Below are positions 1 to 8,473 of a DNA stretch of 64,000 bases, in pieces. Each line of letters begins with the position of its first letter. The first letter of the stretch is position 1. The stretch spans positions 12,569,001-12,633,000 of the forward strand of contig NZ_CP071090.1 of NCBI RefSeq assembly GCF_017301735.1, written 5' to 3'. This DNA comes from Pyxidicoccus parkwaysis (GTDB lineage Bacteria; Myxococcota; Myxococcia; Myxococcales; Myxococcaceae). A model generated the notes under the pieces. It ran no database searches, was not told the origin of the DNA, and worked only from the letters and a program-made list of their open reading frames with translations. Made by a program: the position numbers and the translations under genes.

Positions 1-239
1 GCAAGACAATTACACTGAAGTTCAACCCGTCGCTGGTCAGTGAAGGAAAGTCACGTCAGGCGACACCAACTGTCATTGAGTTCGGCCCCAGAGCACTCAG
101 GAGTGAGGCAGACTTAGCTAACACGCTTGCTCACGAGTTGAACCACGCGAGAAGCTGGCTCAAAGGCGGCAAAGCTCCTGAGCCGCAGGCATATGCAGCA
201 GGTGACGCGCTAGAGGAGTTTATCTGGGGACTTCGATGA
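1..239 (+). CDS. C-terminal end of a putative polymorphic toxin (HExxH metallopeptidase-like), 5' truncated by the window
   Basis: The open frame enters from the left edge (first full codon at 3) and stops at 237-239, leaving 78 codons. It contains the zincin-type motif HELNH in the context LAHELNHARSWLKGG, which suggests a zinc metallopeptidase active site. The stop overlaps the start of the next gene (ATGA), as is usual for toxin/immunity pairs. Codon use is visibly less GC-biased than in the operon from 726 onward (codons such as aca, att, aaa, tta), suggesting a transferred tip domain. The upstream part, which might be an RHS, VgrG or lipoprotein carrier, lies outside the window. Its role as a secreted contact-dependent toxin is inferred from architecture and context; the HELNH motif is seen directly. 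Confidence 0.6.
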   Translation, partial: KTITLKFNPSLVSEGKSRQATPTVIEFGPRALRSEADLANTLAHELNHARSWLKGGKAPEPQAYAAGDALEEFIWGLR

Positions 240-583
240 AGAATTGGAACGACTCTGCAGAGTGTGATGCACTGGAACCAATACTTGCTGAGGCATTGGC
301 TGGCTTGCGTGACCGCATGCCTGCCCTCTGCCCGGCCTGTGCCCACGAGTCAGTCCACGTGTATCTCCATGCTCGTGAGCGTGGGCGCATGGGGGGCTCA
401 TGGGTCTGGTGCAGCTCGTGCAGATGCTTCTCTCATGGGACGATCCGTACGCCGAGGTGGTGGGAGAACTTTGAAGGGGTCGAACCGGCGAACCTGACTG
501 CCGCTCCCGAAGTGCTTGATACTTTGGCGGCGCGCATCGACGAGCACTGGAACCGAATGCAGAAATCCATGAAGGAGGAGTAG
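236..583 (+). CDS. Putative immunity protein with two CxxC pairs
   Basis: This 115-residue soluble protein has no signal peptide. It has two CxxC pairs, CPAC near residue 33 and CSSC near residue 60, that could form one zinc-ribbon-like site, followed by a Trp-rich segment (RTPRWWENFEG). Its ATG overlaps the stop of the upstream HELNH protein by four bases, so the two are translationally coupled. Position, size, coupling and lower GC fit a cognate immunity protein. Myxobacterial immunity proteins with double Cys motifs (SitI6-type, double CXXCG) are known, but here the CxxC pairs are not followed by Gly, so I do not assign it to that family. No other function is evident. Confidence 0.6.
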   Translation: MKNWNDSAECDALEPILAEALAGLRDRMPALCPACAHESVHVYLHARERGRMGGSWVWCSSCRCFSHGTIRTPRWWENFEGVEPANLTAAPEVLDTLAARIDEHWNRMQKSMKEE

Positions 584-725
584 CTCCCGCCTGCTGTGTC
601 CTCGTGGCTCTGGGGCCGCCCGTCCGCTCGCCTGGGTGAAACGACCGTTCCCGGTGGGTCCGTGACGCATCAGCCGGGCGTCGCTTGTGGGGAGTGGGCC
701 GAGTGTCCGACACTCCTGCACCTAC

Positions 726-2288
726 ATGGCTGCCAGCGAAGAACGCCGCTTTCAGGCCCTCGTGCTCGCGCCCGTCCGGCGCGTGCAGCGGCGTCTCAAT
801 GCCGTGGCCTGGGCCGAGGCCGGGCTCGCCCCGGTGTGGGCCACCGCTACCGCGTGTGTGCTCGCGCGCCTGTTGCTTCGCGGCGCCGTGGTGTGGGCCC
901 TGCCTCCGCTGCTGGCCGCTGGCTTCGCATGGTGGTTCCTCCGCGCTCGCTCGTGCGGCGTGTCGCTGGAGCATGCCGCCGTGCTCGCGGACCGTTCGGC
1001 CAATGCCGGAGGACTGCTGCTCACGCGCCTGGAGCGGCCCGTCGGTGAGTGGGAGCTCACCGTCAACCAGCTCGCCGGTGCGGTGAAGACTCCCGAGGTG
1101 CAGTGGCGCAGGCCCGTCGGTGCGTTGCTCGGTGCGTTGCTCTTCACCGTCGTGGGCTTCCTGCTGCCCCTGCCCGCGCCTCGCGTCCGTCCCGCCAATG
1201 CCGCAGCCGCCGCGAAGGTCGCCGCCGTGCAGGCCCAGGCGGAGGCTCTCGCGAAGGAGGAGGTGCTCGACGAGGCCGTGAAGGACGAACTGCGGCGACT
1301 GGCCGAGGAGGTCGCCGAGGGACGCTTCGACTCCGGTGACTGGGAGGCCGCCGACGCGATGGAGAAGCGGCTCGCGGAGAAGGCCGCCGAGGCCGCCGCC
1401 GAGCTGTCCCGTGCCTCCGATGCCGCGCGCGAATTGGAGGAAGCGCTGGGCGCCGCCGGTGGTGCGGAGGCTACTTCCCGCGAGCGTGAGGAGTTGGAGC
1501 GCGCGCTGATGGAGTTGAGCGGTGGCGACTCCAACGGCGCGACGAAGAACGGCGGCGAGGATTCGCAGCAGCAACGGCAGCAGGCTCAGGGCGACACTGG
1601 CGCTCAAGGGCAGCAGCAGTCCGGCGACTCCCAGCAGGCCCAGGCTCAGCAGGGACAACAGGGCCAGCAGGGGCAACAGTCGCAACAAGGTCAGCAGGGG
1701 CAGGACGGACAGCAGGGCCAGCAGTCGGCTGCCGCTCGCGCCCGCTCTCAGGCTTCGGGCTCACCGGACCAGATTGCCAGCCTCCGCCAGTCCCTGGAGC
1801 GTCGGCGCCAGGCGCTGGAGAACCGCTTCGACCCGCAGAAGAACAACAGCGCCACGGCCCAATCGCAGCAGCGCTCCGGACAGGGACAGCAGGGGCAGTC
1901 CGGCCAGGGACGCCAGGGACGCAACGGCTCCGGGGGAGAACAGGGCTCCAGCAACGGGCAGGGCACGCGGGGCCACGCGAGCCGGGGCGTGCGGCAGGGC
2001 AGCGGCGTGGACCGTGGGGGCGAGAGTCAGCCGCTCGTCTTCGGAGACCAGGCGGAGATGGACCCGGAGCGGCTCGCCTTCGAGCCGCTGCCGCAGGGCA
2101 AGGGCGGCGACGAGGCCGAGGAGTTGTGGGGCCTCCAGGCCGCGGACCCGCTGCGGCACGCGGGGCCAGGGGGAGCGGGTGGAGCGCAGGGCACCAGTGC
2201 TCGAGGCGATGCGACGGCGGGGCCCGGTGCGGCGCCGCTGCTGCCTCGCAACCGGGACCTGGTGAAGCGGTACTTTGGGGGCGAGTAG
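726..2288 (+). CDS. Membrane-anchored Gln/Gly-rich coiled-coil protein, first gene of the MoxR/ABC/VWA operon
   Basis: This 520-residue protein has hydrophobic segments around residues 40-70 and 128-150, then an Ala/Glu-rich helical stretch (about 155-265) that should form coiled coil. A long Gln/Gly low-complexity region built on QQG repeats follows (about 280-345), and then a Gly/Ser/Gln-rich tail. The architecture recalls the DUF4175-like proteins seen near MoxR/VWA genes, but I cannot confirm the family. I chose ATG 726; an in-frame GTG at 687 would add 13 residues. It ends 29 bp before the moxR-type gene and probably heads the operon. By analogy with MoxR systems it could be a substrate or scaffold for assembly of a cell-envelope complex; this is inference. 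Confidence 0.65.
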   Translation: MAASEERRFQALVLAPVRRVQRRLNAVAWAEAGLAPVWATATACVLARLLLRGAVVWALPPLLAAGFAWWFLRARSCGVSLEHAAVLADRSANAGGLLLTRLERPVGEWELTVNQLAGAVKTPEVQWRRPVGALLGALLFTVVGFLLPLPAPRVRPANAAAAAKVAAVQAQAEALAKEEVLDEAVKDELRRLAEEVAEGRFDSGDWEAADAMEKRLAEKAAEAAAELSRASDAARELEEALGAAGGAEATSREREELERALMELSGGDSNGATKNGGEDSQQQRQQAQGDTGAQGQQQSGDSQQAQAQQGQQGQQGQQSQQGQQGQDGQQGQQSAAARARSQASGSPDQIASLRQSLERRRQALENRFDPQKNNSATAQSQQRSGQGQQGQSGQGRQGRNGSGGEQGSSNGQGTRGHASRGVRQGSGVDRGGESQPLVFGDQAEMDPERLAFEPLPQGKGGDEAEELWGLQAADPLRHAGPGGAGGAQGTSARGDATAGPGAAPLLPRNRDLVKRYFGGE

Positions 2289-2317
2289 TCGGGGTGTCGT
2301 CCAGAAGGGGAGAACAC

Positions 2318-3316
2318 GTGGCAGCGGAGCTTCTCAGTCCCGTCGAGGCGCAGGGCGCGGCGGACGTGGCAGCACGGCTCAAGGACGGGCTGAACACGGT
2401 GTTGCTCGACCAGGAGTCCGTCGTCGAGCAGGTGGTGGTGGCGGTGCTCGCGCGCGGGCACGTGTTGCTCGAAGGCCTGCCAGGTCTCGGCAAGACGGAG
2501 CTGTGCAAGGCATTGGCGCGGCTGTTGGCGCTGCCCTTCCGCCGCATCCAGTTCACCCCCGATTTGCTCCCCGGCGACATCACCGGCACCTACGTGCTGG
2601 AGGGCGAGGGCCGCCGCGACTTCGTCTTCCGCGAGGGCCCGCTCTTCGCCAGCCTCGTGCTCGCGGACGAAATCAACCGCTCCAGCCCGAAGACGCAGTC
2701 CGCGCTCCTGGAGGCCATGCAGGAGCGCAGCGTCACGGTGCTCGGGCAGACGCGCGCGCTGCCGGACCCGTTCTTCGTGCTCGCCACGCAGAACCCCATC
2801 GAGCTCGAAGGCACCTATCCGCTGCCCGAGGCGCAGCTGGACCGCTTCCTCTTCCGCATCCAGGTGCCGCCCGTGGGCGCGAAGACGCTGCGCACGCTGC
2901 TCACCACGCGCGTGCGCGGCGCGCCCCCTGAGCTGTCTCCCGTGCTCGACGCGAGCGGCCTGTCGCGCCTCTTCGCCGCCGTGGACCGCGTCCACCTGCC
3001 CGGACCCGTGGCGGACTTCATCGGCCGGCTCGTGGAGGCCAGCGACCCGAGGCAGCCGACGGCGCCGGACGCGGTGCGCCGCTTCGTGCGCTATGGCGCC
3101 AGCCCCCGCGCGGCGCTCGCGCTCGCCGCCTCCGGACGCGCGCTGGCGCTCTTGCGCGGCCGTCCCAACGTGGGCTTCGACGACGTGGTGGCCACCGCCG
3201 CTGCCGCGCTCAACCATCGCCTCGTGCTCGCGTACGAGGCGTCGCTGGAGAAGGTGACGGCGCCGGACGTGGTTCGCGCGCTGCTTCAAGCGGTGCCCGA
3301 GGTGCCTCGTGGCTAG
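2318..3316 (+). CDS. MoxR-family AAA+ ATPase
   Basis: This 332-residue protein is a MoxR-type AAA+ ATPase, a cytoplasmic chaperone family that works with DUF58 and VWA-domain partners in metal insertion or complex assembly. The Walker A motif GLPGLGKT is at about 53-60 and Walker B LVLADEIN at about 113-120. A family motif, NPIELEGTYPLPEAQLDRF, lies near residue 170, and an AAA lid domain follows. I chose GTG 2318 because AGGGG lies 7 bp upstream; longer in-frame versions would run into the preceding gene. The 3' end overlaps the next gene by 8 bp. The DUF58 protein (7533-8393) and two VWA proteins (8470-10194, 11146-13917) are the expected partners. Confidence 0.93.
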   Translation: MAAELLSPVEAQGAADVAARLKDGLNTVLLDQESVVEQVVVAVLARGHVLLEGLPGLGKTELCKALARLLALPFRRIQFTPDLLPGDITGTYVLEGEGRRDFVFREGPLFASLVLADEINRSSPKTQSALLEAMQERSVTVLGQTRALPDPFFVLATQNPIELEGTYPLPEAQLDRFLFRIQVPPVGAKTLRTLLTTRVRGAPPELSPVLDASGLSRLFAAVDRVHLPGPVADFIGRLVEASDPRQPTAPDAVRRFVRYGASPRAALALAASGRALALLRGRPNVGFDDVVATAAAALNHRLVLAYEASLEKVTAPDVVRALLQAVPEVPRG

Positions 3317-5039
3317 CTCGCTGACGGCGGCGGTGCTGCTGGTGGCGCTCGCCACCTCGCCCGTCGCGGCGGTGGCGGGCGAGGAGCGTCAGCGCACGGG
3401 CTACCGGAATGCCTCGGGCAAGAACGAGGTCCAGAACGAGGGCGGCCTGCGCGTCTCCGTCCGCACGGGCATGCTGAAGCCTCCGCGCGGGTACACGCCC
3501 CTGGAGGTGACGCTCCAGAACAACAGTCCGGTGGCGCTACAAGCGCGGCTGTCCTTCGCGGGGCACTACAACGCGGGCTCGCGCGTCACGGAGCGCACGG
3601 TGGAGGTGGGGCCGCGCGCGCGCGTCGTCGCGTGGCTGCCCGTGCCCGCGCAGCTCCAGGCGGGCAACCTCTCGGTGGACGTCCCCGGGCTGCCGAGGAT
3701 GGTCCAGCCCATGTACCTGGATGACTCGGGCAACGCGTCCGTGCTGGTGCTGGGCACGGTGAAGGACTTCGAGGCGGCCACCGGCCTGCGCGAGGTGCAG
3801 GCGGAACAGGAGCCCCTCTTCGCCGCCCGCTTCCTGGAGGAGCGCGAGGCCCCGCGCGAGCTGTCCTCGTACGTGGGCTACCCCGCCGTCGTGGTGGCCA
3901 TGGATGCAACCCAGTTGCCCGCGGCCGTGTGGGCGGTGCTGGAGACCTATGCCGCCACGGGAGGTCAGCTCGTGCTCACGCGTCCCTCGCGTGACGCGGC
4001 GGAGCGCCTGCCGATGTTGTCCGCGGGCGGCCGTGGCGTCGCGGAGCCGTATGGCTTCGGCCAGGTGCGGGCGTGCCACCAGCCGGGAGCCTGTGGGGTG
4101 GTGCTCGCGGCCCTGTCGGGCGACGTGACGAGCGGGCCGGTGAATCCCGTGGGTCCGCCGCCGAGCTGGGAGCGGGGCGGTGCGCTGCGCAATGGCGCGG
4201 CGCCGCTGCTGGAGAGCGCGCGGGCGCCGGTGGGGCGCTTCCTCTTCCTCATCTTCGCCTTCGCGCTGGCGGTGGGCCCGGGCGGGCTGATGCTGGCGCG
4301 GCGCCGGGGGCCGGTGTCGGTGCTGGTGGTGGTGCCGCTGGTGTCGCTCTTCACGTGCCTGGCGCTCGTCGCGTGGTCGGTGCTGGTGGACGGCTTCGCG
4401 GTGCACTCCGCGCGCTACAGCCTCACGTGGCTGGACGGCGAGCGCTCCCGCGCGGTGACGCTCGGCGTGGGGGCCTGGTACGCGAACCTGTCGCCGGGCG
4501 CGGTGAAGCTGCCTGCGTCCAGCACGTTGCTGCTTCCCGAGGACGTCGGCGAGCCGCCCGCGGACCTGGACTGGACGCATGGCATGACGGTGACGGACGG
4601 CTTCCTCATGCCGCGCACCTATCGGGAGTGGGGCGAGGTTTCCGTGCTGCCCTCGCGCGCGCGGTTGGTGCTGCGGCAGGAGGGCAACGGGCTCCGGGTG
4701 CAGAACGCGCTGGGCGAGGCGATTGAGGAGGGCTACGTGCGGCGGGGCAACGCGCACTACCGCGTGCCCGCGCTGGAGGACGGCGCGGAGGCCGCGCTCC
4801 AGGGGCCCGTGCCCGCGAGTGAGCTGGCCCAGCCGACGGACGCGCTGCTGGCCTCGCTGGGGAGCGTGCTGTACGAGCGGCTCCTCAAGGACAAGACCTC
4901 CTTCCGCGCGGACCTGCCCGAGGGCGGCTTCATCGTGCGCACCGGTGGGCAGGGCATGGGGCCCCTGGCCACGATGAAGACGGAACGCGAGGCGGGCGCG
5001 CACGTGGTGCGGGGACAGGTGCAGGAGGTGAAGCCATGA
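3309..5039 (+). CDS. Exported membrane protein of the MoxR/ABC operon, unknown function
   Basis: This 576-residue protein begins with a GTG that overlaps the end of the MoxR gene. An N-terminal signal-like segment (residues 3-24) precedes a beta-rich region (about 45-290). A strongly hydrophobic pair of membrane segments lies around residues 305-360, and a further soluble C-terminal region follows. The layout, a large periplasmic domain, two mid-protein membrane helices and a C-terminal domain, resembles membrane partners next to ABC-2 exporters of the GldG/auxiliary type, but no diagnostic motif was recognised. Its stop overlaps the ABC ATPase start (ATGA), so it is cotranslated with the transporter. 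A role as transporter accessory or sensor is inference. Confidence 0.75.
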   Translation: MASSLTAAVLLVALATSPVAAVAGEERQRTGYRNASGKNEVQNEGGLRVSVRTGMLKPPRGYTPLEVTLQNNSPVALQARLSFAGHYNAGSRVTERTVEVGPRARVVAWLPVPAQLQAGNLSVDVPGLPRMVQPMYLDDSGNASVLVLGTVKDFEAATGLREVQAEQEPLFAARFLEEREAPRELSSYVGYPAVVVAMDATQLPAAVWAVLETYAATGGQLVLTRPSRDAAERLPMLSAGGRGVAEPYGFGQVRACHQPGACGVVLAALSGDVTSGPVNPVGPPPSWERGGALRNGAAPLLESARAPVGRFLFLIFAFALAVGPGGLMLARRRGPVSVLVVVPLVSLFTCLALVAWSVLVDGFAVHSARYSLTWLDGERSRAVTLGVGAWYANLSPGAVKLPASSTLLLPEDVGEPPADLDWTHGMTVTDGFLMPRTYREWGEVSVLPSRARLVLRQEGNGLRVQNALGEAIEEGYVRRGNAHYRVPALEDGAEAALQGPVPASELAQPTDALLASLGSVLYERLLKDKTSFRADLPEGGFIVRTGGQGMGPLATMKTEREAGAHVVRGQVQEVKP

Positions 5040-6019
5040 GCCTGCTGGAGGTGAAGGGGCTGCGACGCGACTTCGGCTCGCTGCGCGCGGTGGACGAGGT
5101 GTCCTTCTCACTGGAGGCCGGCAGCATCCTCGGCTTCATCGGCCCCAACGGCGCGGGGAAGAGCACCACGCTGCGCATCCTCGCCACGCTGGACGTGCCC
5201 ACCTCGGGCGAGGTGCTGCTGGACGGGCACTCGTTGGTGGACGCGCCTGACCGGGCCCGGCCGCTCATCGGCTACATGCCGGACCGGTATGGCACCTACG
5301 ACGACGTCACCGTCTTCGAGTTCCTCGACTTCTTCGCGCGCGCGTATGGCTTGAAGGGCGCGCAGCGCACGCAGCGCGTGGACTCGGTCATGGCCTTCAC
5401 CGGCCTCACCCCGCTGGCGGACAAGCTCACCACCGCGCTGTCCAAGGGCATGCGGCAGCGCGTGGCGCTCGGGCGCACGCTGCTGCACGACCCGAGGCTG
5501 CTGCTGCTGGACGAGCCGGCGGACGGCCTGGACCCGCGCGCCCGCATCGAGCTGCGCGAATTGCTGCGCGCGCTGGCGGACCAGGGCAAGGCGGTCATCA
5601 TCTCCAGCCACATCCTCACGGAGCTCGCGGAAATCTGCGACACGTGCGCCATCATCGAGCAGGGGCGCCTGCTGGCCACGGGCAAGGTGGAGGACATCCT
5701 CCAGCAGGGCGGTGGACATGCCGTTGAGCCGGAGCTGACGGTGCGGCTGGCGACGGGCGCCGAGGGTGATGCGCTGTGGACGCGCGCGGAGCGGCTGCTG
5801 CTGGAGCAGCCCCGGGTGTCCCGCGTGGCGCGCGAGGGTGAGGCCCTGCGCGTGCGGTTGGAGTTGGAGCCGGGCACCGGGCCCGCGCAGGTGGACGCGG
5901 CGGCGGCGGTGCTGCTCGCGGCGCTGGTGTCCGCGGGGCTGCCGGTGTGCGCGTTCAGCGCCCGGGAGCGGAACCTCGAGGATGCGTTCATGACGGTGAC
6001 GAAGGGGAGGGTGGCGTGA
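5036..6019 (+). CDS. ABC transporter ATP-binding protein (ABC-2 exporter type)
   Basis: This 327-residue protein has a standard ABC nucleotide-binding domain: Walker A GPNGAGKST at 36-44, signature LSKGM at about 135-139 (a variant of LSGGQ), Walker B LLLLDEP at about 155-161, and the H-loop in SSHIL near 192. A roughly 100-residue C-terminal extension follows, as in GldA/NatA-type ATPases that pair with ABC-2 permeases. It overlaps the upstream gene by ATGA and the permease by GTGA, so the three form a translationally coupled module. It should energise export across the inner membrane, but the substrate cannot be told from sequence. Confidence 0.93.
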   Translation: MSLLEVKGLRRDFGSLRAVDEVSFSLEAGSILGFIGPNGAGKSTTLRILATLDVPTSGEVLLDGHSLVDAPDRARPLIGYMPDRYGTYDDVTVFEFLDFFARAYGLKGAQRTQRVDSVMAFTGLTPLADKLTTALSKGMRQRVALGRTLLHDPRLLLLDEPADGLDPRARIELRELLRALADQGKAVIISSHILTELAEICDTCAIIEQGRLLATGKVEDILQQGGGHAVEPELTVRLATGAEGDALWTRAERLLLEQPRVSRVAREGEALRVRLELEPGTGPAQVDAAAAVLLAALVSAGLPVCAFSARERNLEDAFMTVTKGRVA

Positions 6020-7536
6020 GCACGCCCATGGACACGGCCGCGAGTACGGCACCGGAAACGGCGGCGCCTCCCGCGGCGGCACCCGTCTCCCCGTGGTGGG
6101 AGCGGTGGGGAGACAGGCTCAACCCGCTGGTGGTGAAGGAGGTGCGCCAGGGCCTGCGCACGCGCACCTTCTGGGTGTGCTTCGGGTTGATGCTGCTGTC
6201 GTGCGTGGTGCTGTCGCTGGTCGCCTACGTGGAGGTGCGCGAGGCGGCCTTCGCCAGCCACGGTCGGAGCTACTTCTTCTCGTTCTTCCTCTGCCTGGGC
6301 GTGGTGCACTTCTTCGTCATTCCGTACAACGCGTACCGCTCACTGGCGCGCGAGCGCGAGGACGAGACGTGGGTGCTGCTGGTGCTCACGGGCCTGGGGC
6401 CGCGTCGCATCCTGCGCGGGAAGATGACGTCGTACCTGGTGCAGGCGGCGCTGTACGCGTCAGCGGTGGGGCCGTTCCTCCTCTTCAGCTACTTCCTCAA
6501 CGGCATCGCCCTGCCCACCATCCTCATCATCCTGGCGCTGGGGGCGGCGTGGCTCGTCTTCCTCACGCTGGTGGGCGTGTGCGCGGCGACACTGGCGGAC
6601 GGACGGCTGGGCCGCGCCTTCATCCACTTCACGCTGCTGGCCGCGCTGGCCACCGCGCTCGTGCAGGGCAACGTGGCCGCGTTCGTCCTGAGCGACGAGG
6701 GAGACCGGCTGCTGCGCAATGACGGCTTCCTCTACGCAGTGGGCATCTCGCTGCTGCTGATGCTCACGGACGGGTGGCTCCTCTTCGAGGCGGCCGCGTC
6801 GCGGCTGTCGCTGCCGACGGAGGACTACACACGCGGGCCCCGTCGCGCGCTGCTGGCGCAGGTGCTGGTGGGCATGCTCTGCGGCGTGGGCGTGTGGTGG
6901 TTCGAGGCGAGGGACCACACGGTGCCGGAGATATTCGGCATCGTCGGCGCGCTGCACCTGATGGCGGTGGGGCTCTTCGTGGCCACGGACGTGGACGGTC
7001 AGGCCAGGCCGCTGCGCTCGGGGACGCGGCCGTGGTCGCTGCTGCGGCCCGGGGCGTTGCGGGGCTTCCGGCTGGTGGTGCTGCTGCTGGCTGCGTGGGG
7101 CGGGCTGTTCCTGGGGCTGGAGTTGCTGGCCGCGGACACGCCGCTGCGCGGAGATGCGATGCGGATGGCGACGGTGGCGACGCCCGTGTACGGCATCCTG
7201 TTCCTGTCGGTGGCGGTGCTGCTGGGGCGCATGGCGCGCTCGGACCGTTTGTCCTCTCCCGCGGCGCTGCGCCTGCTCTTCGTGGCGGCGGTGGGCCTGG
7301 CGTCCGCGCTGCCTCCGCTGGTGGCGGTGCTGATGGAGTTGGAGGGGGATGACGGGCTCATCAACCTGCTCAACCCGGTGGTGGGCATCGTCAACTTCGG
7401 CGGGTACGACTACACGACGGGTGGGCCGAAGATGACGTGGCCGCTGCTGGGCTTCGTGGTGGGCGTGACGGTGCTGGCCGCGTTCGCCGCGGACCGGGTG
7501 CTCGCCGAGCGCGAGAAGCGAGCCCACGCCCTGTGA
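6016..7536 (+). CDS. ABC transporter permease (ABC-2 type)
   Basis: This 506-residue polytopic membrane protein has an Ala/Pro-rich N-terminus and about a dozen hydrophobic segments. The motif NPLVVKEVRQGLRTRTFW near residue 40 is typical of ABC-2 permeases (the NPxxxKExRxxxR start). I chose GTG 6016 because it overlaps the ATPase stop by four bases and keeps the NPLV motif near the N-terminus. It pairs with the ATPase at 5036-6019 and is followed with a 4-base overlap by the DUF58 gene. The substrate is unknown; the fixed linkage to MoxR, DUF58 and VWA genes suggests a role in envelope biogenesis. Confidence 0.9.
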   Translation: MSTPMDTAASTAPETAAPPAAAPVSPWWERWGDRLNPLVVKEVRQGLRTRTFWVCFGLMLLSCVVLSLVAYVEVREAAFASHGRSYFFSFFLCLGVVHFFVIPYNAYRSLAREREDETWVLLVLTGLGPRRILRGKMTSYLVQAALYASAVGPFLLFSYFLNGIALPTILIILALGAAWLVFLTLVGVCAATLADGRLGRAFIHFTLLAALATALVQGNVAAFVLSDEGDRLLRNDGFLYAVGISLLLMLTDGWLLFEAAASRLSLPTEDYTRGPRRALLAQVLVGMLCGVGVWWFEARDHTVPEIFGIVGALHLMAVGLFVATDVDGQARPLRSGTRPWSLLRPGALRGFRLVVLLLAAWGGLFLGLELLAADTPLRGDAMRMATVATPVYGILFLSVAVLLGRMARSDRLSSPAALRLLFVAAVGLASALPPLVAVLMELEGDDGLINLLNPVVGIVNFGGYDYTTGGPKMTWPLLGFVVGVTVLAAFAADRVLAEREKRAHAL

Positions 7537-8393
7537 GTGCGAAGATGGACGAGGCGGCCGTCGCGCGGCTGGTGCCCGGACTGGGACTGGCACTGCCGCG
7601 AGTGCCCCACCGGGGCCGCGTGGGCGAGGTGCGCGCTACGTCCGCCGGAAGCTCGCTGGAGCTGCACGACTTCCGTGCGTACCAGCCGGGCGACGACTTG
7701 CGGCAGGTGGACTGGAACGCGGTGGCGCGGACGGGCGAGCTCATCCTGCGCATCCGCCAGGACGAGGTGTCTCCGCGCGTGGAGGTGGTGCTGGATGGCT
7801 CGCGCTCCATGGCGCTGTCTCCGAGGAAGGCGGCGTGCGCTCGCGAGGTGGCGCTGCTCACGGCGGAGGTGGCGTCGCGGCAGGGACTGTCGCCTACGTT
7901 GATGGTGGCGGGCGCTCGGCCGGAGCGGGTGCAGGGGAATGCGTGCCGGACGGCGCTGCAGGTGGCGGAGTTCGACGCGCGGGATGATTTGTCGGCGTCG
8001 CTGGGGAGGCTGCCTCCGCTGCGCCCGTGTGGCCTGCGGGTGGTGGTGAGCGACTTCCTGTTCGAGACAGATTTGCCGGCGCTGTGCTCGCGATTGGCGC
8101 GGGGGGCTTCGGGGTTGTTCCTGGCGCAGGTGCTGGACGCGGAGGACCTGGACCCGTCGGGAGGCGAGGGCGCGCGACTGGTGGACGCGGAGAGCGGCGC
8201 GGCGCTGGAGGAGTTGCTGACGGAGGACGTGCTGGCCGCGTACGCACGGAGGTTCGCCGAGCACCAGCGCGGGTTGAGGGCCGCTGCGATGAGGGCGCGC
8301 GGGACGTTGTTGACGGCTCCGGCGTCGGAATCGCTGGACGCGCTGGTGGCCGGGCCGCTGCGGCCCCTGTTCGTCGCGGGAGGTGGAGCGTGA
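7533..8393 (+). CDS. DUF58 domain protein (VWA-like MoxR partner)
   Basis: This 286-residue soluble protein has the DUF58 core motif LHDFRAYQPGDDLRQVDWNA at about 44-63. A degenerate VWA-type metal site, LDGSRSM, follows near 87-93. DUF58 proteins are usual companions of MoxR ATPases and are thought to bridge the ATPase and VWA clients. The GTG at 7533 overlaps the permease stop (GTGA); an in-frame ATG at 7545 is an alternative start. Its stop overlaps a 27-codon mini-ORF and then the BatA-like gene, continuing the chain of overlaps. Confidence 0.9.
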   Translation: MSAKMDEAAVARLVPGLGLALPRVPHRGRVGEVRATSAGSSLELHDFRAYQPGDDLRQVDWNAVARTGELILRIRQDEVSPRVEVVLDGSRSMALSPRKAACAREVALLTAEVASRQGLSPTLMVAGARPERVQGNACRTALQVAEFDARDDLSASLGRLPPLRPCGLRVVVSDFLFETDLPALCSRLARGASGLFLAQVLDAEDLDPSGGEGARLVDAESGAALEELLTEDVLAAYARRFAEHQRGLRAAAMRARGTLLTAPASESLDALVAGPLRPLFVAGGGA

Positions 8394-8473
8394 GCTTCGG
8401 CTTCCCGTGGAGCTGGGGGCAGCGGGTGGTGATGCAGCCGAGGGGCATGCGCGGCGCGAGAGGTGCCGCATGA
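8390..8473 (+). CDS. 27-codon mini-ORF that copies the start of the next gene
   Basis: A GTG at 8390 overlaps the DUF58 stop (GTGA), and the reading frame runs 27 codons to a TGA at 8471-8473 that overlaps the next gene's ATG (ATGA). Its first seven residues, VSFGFPW, match the MSFGFPW start of the following protein. At DNA level, 16 identical bases recur 80 bp apart (8391 and 8471). The downstream part is unlike the next protein. It may be a non-functional relic of a short tandem duplication that still bridges the translation coupling, or a leader peptide. Expression is not established. Confidence 0.4.
   Translation: MSFGFPWSWGQRVVMQPRGMRGARGAA

Noticed and set aside
1-239. HELNH segment as an ordinary housekeeping peptidase
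   Set aside because: Coupled small downstream gene and shifted codon use favour a toxin tip, though the upstream part is unseen.
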